Shown here: one piece after another, positions 5,181 to 8,160 of the stretch
How positions within the stretch are numbered: position 1 is the first letter of the stretch
Layout: each line of letters starts with the position of its first letter
NCBI GenBank assembly: GCA_963169155.1
Contig: CAUJGI010000284.1
Span: 1 to 8,160, forward strand
Direction: 5' to 3'
From: Chloroflexota bacterium
GTDB lineage: Bacteria > Chloroflexota > Anaerolineae > Promineifilales > Promineifilaceae
DNA: 8,160 bases
Notes under the pieces: model-generated
Database searches by the model: none
The model's input: only the letters and a program-made list of their open reading frames with translations
Told to the model about the DNA's origin: nothing
Translations under genes and position numbers: made by a program

Positions 5181-6350
5181 ATGAAACATGGACCGCCCAT
5201 GATTGTACGGGTCATTGTCATTATTGCGGTGCTAAGCGCCGTAGGGTACTGGTTTTTCTTTGTTCGTGAAGTGGCACCCAACGGCCGTATCACCGCGTCT
5301 GGCACCATTGAAGCGACAGAAGTCCACATCAGTGCCGAAACCGGGGGCCGCGTGGCCCAGGTGCTGGTAGACGTAGGCGACACCATAAGCGCCGGTCAGC
5401 CATTGGTGCAGTTTGATACTGCCTTGCTTGAAGGCCAGCTGGCCCAGACAGAAGCCGCTCTAGCCGCCGCCGAGGCCAACTATGCCCTGCTGTCGGCCGG
5501 GCCATCCCCTGAACAGATTGCCACTGGCAAAACGGCCGTCGCCCGCGCCCAGGCCGCCCTTGATGCCGTCCACGAACAGCTAGACACCCTGGCACATGAC
5601 CAGACAGACCTGGAAAGCAAAATCGATGACCTGACCCAGCAAATTGCCGACCTGACCGCCACTTTTACTGAAGCACAGACGCTGCGACAAACGCAGCCTT
5701 CCGCTGAATTGGCGGCGACACTTGCTGCCACTCAGGGGGAATTAGCTGGCGCAAATGGGCAGCTGCAAATGGCCGAGCAGCTGCAAAGCAGTCTGGCGAC
5801 TCAGGAAAAGCTGCTGGAAACGCAGGTCACTGTGGCCGAAGCCGGCGTGGATGCGGCCCAGGCCCAGCTGAACCAGCTGCTGGCCGGGGCACGGGCCGAA
5901 CAACTGGCTGCCGCCGCGGCCCAGGTGGATGCCGCCGCCGCGGCCGTTTCCCTGCTGGAATTGCAAATCAGCCGCCAGACGCTGACTGCCCCCACCGGCG
6001 GTATCGTGTTGGAACGCACCGTAGAAGCCGGTGAAATGCGGCTGCCTGGTGCCGCACTGCTCACCATTGGTCAGTTAGAGGCACTGAAGATTACCGTATA
6101 CGTACCAGAAGATCGTTATGGGAAGATAGGTTTGGGGCAAACGGCCGTTATTACCGTCGATTCCTTCCCCACGGAGCGGTTTAGCGGCACTGTTGTCCAG
6201 ATTGCCGATCAAGCAGAATTCACGCCGCGCAACGTGCAAACGGCCGAAGGGCGCACCTCAACCGTCTTTGCCATTGAGCTATCCGTTGCCGATGGCCGGG
6301 AGCAGCTGCGTCCCGGCATGCCTGCCGATGTCGATTTTGGAGAAGAATGA
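5181..6350 (+). CDS. HlyD/YbhG-type membrane fusion protein (periplasmic-adaptor-like)
   Basis: A 389-residue exporter adaptor. The start at 5181 has GGGAG 8 nt upstream; an open frame extends further up but translates the palindrome and the end of the permease gene. One N-terminal membrane anchor lies at about 7-28. The biotinyl-lipoyl half-domain (about 38-78, GTIEATEVHISAETGGRV) is followed by a long Ala/Gln/Leu-rich coiled coil (about 80-265). The second lipoyl half then begins with LTAPTGGIVLERTVEAGE (268-285), followed by a beta-barrel domain to the end. AEFTPRNVQTAEGR (345-358) and LRPGMPADVDF (376-386) are typical of the YbhG branch. The two ends of the coiled coil carry similar segments (LLSAGPSPEQIA at 103-114 and LLAGARAEQLA at 233-243), as expected for an antiparallel hairpin. 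It overlaps the next gene by 4 nt (ATGA). Confidence 0.95.
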   Translation: MKHGPPMIVRVIVIIAVLSAVGYWFFFVREVAPNGRITASGTIEATEVHISAETGGRVAQVLVDVGDTISAGQPLVQFDTALLEGQLAQTEAALAAAEANYALLSAGPSPEQIATGKTAVARAQAALDAVHEQLDTLAHDQTDLESKIDDLTQQIADLTATFTEAQTLRQTQPSAELAATLAATQGELAGANGQLQMAEQLQSSLATQEKLLETQVTVAEAGVDAAQAQLNQLLAGARAEQLAAAAAQVDAAAAAVSLLELQISRQTLTAPTGGIVLERTVEAGEMRLPGAALLTIGQLEALKITVYVPEDRYGKIGLGQTAVITVDSFPTERFSGTVVQIADQAEFTPRNVQTAEGRTSTVFAIELSVADGREQLRPGMPADVDFGEE

Positions 6351-7312
6351 ACGAACCCATCATTGTTGTCGAAAACTTACTGCGCTGTTTTACCAACGGG
6401 TCGAGCGAAATTACGGCCGTTAACCACCTTAACCTCACCGTACAAACGGGCGAAATTTACGGGCTGGTCGGGCCAGATGGCGCAGGCAAGACAACACTGT
6501 TCCGGCTGCTGGTGGGTGCGCTGCGGCCAGATGGAGGAAACGGCCGTATCGTAGGCTACGATCTGGCGCAGGACATCGAAAAAGTGCGCCACCAGATCGG
6601 GTATCTGCCGCAGCGGTTCAGCCTATACGGCGATTTAACTGTCGGTGAAAATTTGCGCTTTTTCGCCGAAGCACATGGTATTACCGCCGCAGCCTGGCGG
6701 CAGCGCAAAACAGAAATGTTGGCCTTTGTCGGGCTAAGCGAATTTGAAGACCGCCTGGCGCGGAACCTGTCTGGTGGCATGAAGCAAAAGCTTGGGTTGG
6801 CCACCGCCCTCATTCACCGCCCGCGCCTGCTGCTGCTCGATGAGCCAACGGGTGGCGTAGACCCGGTGACGCGGCAAGACTTCTGGCAGCTCATCGGCCG
6901 CGCGGTTACGCGGGAAGGTGTCACCGTGGTGGTGAGCACGCCGTACATGGACGAAGCCAGCCGCTGCACGCGCATTGGTTTTATGAACGGTGGGCGCATT
7001 TTGGCTGAAGGCACGGTTAAAGAACTGATACGGCCGCTAGACGGCCGTATCCTGGAACTTGCGGGCACCAACCCGCGCCAGCTGCGCCAGATTATTTTGG
7101 CCGACCCCGATGTAGAGGCGGTGCAAACCTTCGGCAGCAAGCTCCATGTGCGCGTAAAAGCGAGCACGGCCGAAGCCGTCCAGCAGCGCCTCCAACAAAC
7201 GATTGGCACCAGCGGAATCGCGCTTAACCGGCTAAGGCCCATCGCCTCCACTCTGGAAGATGTTTTTATTGACCTGTTGGAAAATGGTAATCATGAACAA
7301 ACCCGTCATTGA
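6347..7312 (+). CDS. ABC transporter ATPase 1, equivalent to the N-terminal half of YbhF
   Basis: A 321-residue cytoplasmic ATP-binding subunit. The start is the ATG overlapping the fusion-protein stop (ATGA), with GGAG just upstream, so translation is probably coupled. Motifs are Walker A GPDGAGKTT (42-50), Q-loop Gln89 in GYLPQRFSLY, canonical signature LSGGMKQ (141-147), Walker B LLLLDEP with Glu166, and a D-loop GGVDP. The H-loop reads STPYMDEA: the usual switch His is Pro199. A C-terminal extension of about 90 residues ends in TLEDVFIDLL, typical of exporters of this class. The next ATPase gene starts 20 nt before this one ends. The Pro199 change, paired with the altered signature of the next ATPase, points to a heterodimer with one impaired ATP site. 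An inverted repeat formed by an octamer pair lies at 7027-7051. Confidence 0.96.
   Translation: MNEPIIVVENLLRCFTNGSSEITAVNHLNLTVQTGEIYGLVGPDGAGKTTLFRLLVGALRPDGGNGRIVGYDLAQDIEKVRHQIGYLPQRFSLYGDLTVGENLRFFAEAHGITAAAWRQRKTEMLAFVGLSEFEDRLARNLSGGMKQKLGLATALIHRPRLLLLDEPTGGVDPVTRQDFWQLIGRAVTREGVTVVVSTPYMDEASRCTRIGFMNGGRILAEGTVKELIRPLDGRILELAGTNPRQLRQIILADPDVEAVQTFGSKLHVRVKASTAEAVQQRLQQTIGTSGIALNRLRPIASTLEDVFIDLLENGNHEQTRH
7027..7051 (+). repeat. 10-bp inverted repeat built from two ACGGCCGN octamers inside ATPase 1
   Basis: gatacggccg (7027-7036) and cggccgtatc (7042-7051) are exact reverse complements separated by 5 nt. It lies in the coding region for IRPLDGRI and could form a stable RNA hairpin. 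It arises from an imperfect octamer (7030-7037) next to a perfect one (7041-7048). Confidence 0.8.
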
Positions 7313-8160
7313 AGTCACAGACCTGACAAAAAAATTTGGTGACTTTACGGCCGTTGACCAGGTCAGCTTCACCGTGTCACGCGGGGAAATTATGGGGTAC
7401 TTAGGCCCAAACGGTTCCGGCAAAACCACCACCATCCGCATGCTGCTTGGCTTGCTGCGGCCCAGCAGCGGCCAGGGCAAAGTATTGGGGCTGGATATCG
7501 ACGCCGAAGCCGAAGCCATCCGTCCCCGCGTTGGTTACATGTCGCAAAAATTTTCTCTGTATGATGATTTGACCGTACGCGAGAATCTGGCGTTTTATGC
7601 CGGTGTGTACGGTGTCAGGCAAATGCCGCAGCGGATAGATGCTGTACTGGCGCAAATTGTCCTGTCTGCCCAACATAATGAGCGGGTTAAGGGATTGTCT
7701 ACTGGCTGGCGGCAGCGGCTGGCCTTGGGTGTGTCCCTCACGCATCAGCCCACCCTCCTCTTCCTCGATGAGCCAACCAGTGGCGTAGACCCCAGAGCAC
7801 GCCGCGCCTTTTGGGATTTAATCTACGATCTCGCGGAGCAGGGCACGACGATTTTTGTCACCACGCATTACATGGACGAAGCGGAATATTGTCATCAATT
7901 GGGCATCATGTATCGTGGGCAGCTGCTGGCAATGGGCACCCCAGATGCCCTGAAAGCGGACACCCTGCGCGGCAGCATTTGGGATGTGACGGTGACTCCC
8001 TTGATGCCCGCGCTGTTAGCCTTTGATGATTTGCCCGGTGTGACGCGTGTAAACCTGGCGGGCGATCATTTGCGGGTGGAAACGGTTGGGGAGTTGGCGC
8101 AGGCCGAACAGATACGATCCTATCTACAACAAAAAGGATTTGGCCCGGATACGGCCGTTT
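7293..8160 (+). CDS. ABC transporter ATPase 2, equivalent to the C-terminal half of YbhF (partial)
   Basis: The first 289 codons of a second ATPase are present; the frame is open to the window edge. The start at 7293 overlaps ATPase 1 by 20 nt in another frame. There is no clean Shine-Dalgarno, only GGAAAATGG upstream, which suggests translational coupling. Motifs are Walker A GPNGSGKTT (38-46), Q-loop Gln85 in GYMSQKFSLY, Walker B LLFLDEP with Glu160, D-loop SGVDP and an intact H-loop His192 in TTHYMDEAEYC. The signature is LSTGWRQRLALG (135-146) instead of LSGGQ, resembling the degenerate signature expected in the C-terminal half of YbhF-type proteins. The visible part ends in a C-terminal regulatory region; probably only 20-30 residues are missing. 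It pairs with ATPase 1 to power the ABC-2 permease. Confidence 0.94.
   Translation, partial: MNKPVIEVTDLTKKFGDFTAVDQVSFTVSRGEIMGYLGPNGSGKTTTIRMLLGLLRPSSGQGKVLGLDIDAEAEAIRPRVGYMSQKFSLYDDLTVRENLAFYAGVYGVRQMPQRIDAVLAQIVLSAQHNERVKGLSTGWRQRLALGVSLTHQPTLLFLDEPTSGVDPRARRAFWDLIYDLAEQGTTIFVTTHYMDEAEYCHQLGIMYRGQLLAMGTPDALKADTLRGSIWDVTVTPLMPALLAFDDLPGVTRVNLAGDHLRVETVGELAQAEQIRSYLQQKGFGPDTAV

Noticed and set aside
7328..7334. A AAA AAA heptamer as a programmed frameshift site in ATPase 2
   Set aside because: It encodes the common Thr-Lys-Lys of this family, the frame continues normally for 275 codons, and no alternative frame product makes sense.

Overview
The window looks like an ordinary chromosomal stretch from a GC-rich bacterium, most plausibly a Chloroflexota member of the Anaerolineae type. 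That placement is an inference. It rests on the gene mix (F420/flavin LLM oxidoreductase, LCAD-like acyl-CoA dehydrogenase, YbhGFSR-like exporter) and on short 7-nt tandem repeats between genes, not on any marker gene. No rRNA, tRNA, CRISPR array or transposase was seen, and there is no gene-free stretch above 300 nt.

Left half (1-2956), minus strand. Read in the direction of transcription, it holds an LLM-class (luciferase-like) oxidoreductase, a small four-helix-bundle (S23/IVP-like) protein, an acyl-CoA dehydrogenase, and the first 47 codons of a likely APH-fold phosphotransferase that leaves the window. The four-helix gene is clearly more AT-rich than its neighbours and is bracketed by short ACTCGCA-type repeats in inverted orientation. 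One of those arrays supplies the last codons of the LLM gene. The acyl-CoA dehydrogenase/phosphotransferase pair recalls the ACAD10/11 fusion and hydroxyacyl-CoA catabolism.

Middle (2957-3135). A divergent promoter region separates the minus-strand catabolic genes from the plus-strand export operon. It has a TATAAT-like box for the minus strand and a good TTGAAA-16-TACAAT promoter for the plus strand. The latter would start transcription almost at the ATG of the regulator.

Right half (3136-8160), plus strand. The order is a TetR-family regulator with two tandem HTH domains, an ABC-2 permease, a HlyD/YbhG-type membrane fusion protein, and two ABC ATPases; the last runs off the end. The content matches E. 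coli cecR-ybhGFSR, but the two ATPase halves that are fused in YbhF are separate genes here and the gene order differs. The sequence defects in the two ATPases (H-loop Pro in the first, LSTGW signature in the second) fall in the same predicted composite ATP site. This argues for an obligate heterodimer with one consensus and one degenerate site. A second permease gene probably follows downstream.

Across the whole window the palindromic octamer ACGGCCGT occurs 18 times, where roughly 0.1-0.2 are expected by chance. All but one copy lie inside genes. Within genes it is read only as Thr-Ala-Val or x-Gly-Arg, never in the third frame. This HIP1-like iterated palindrome is the most unusual signal here.
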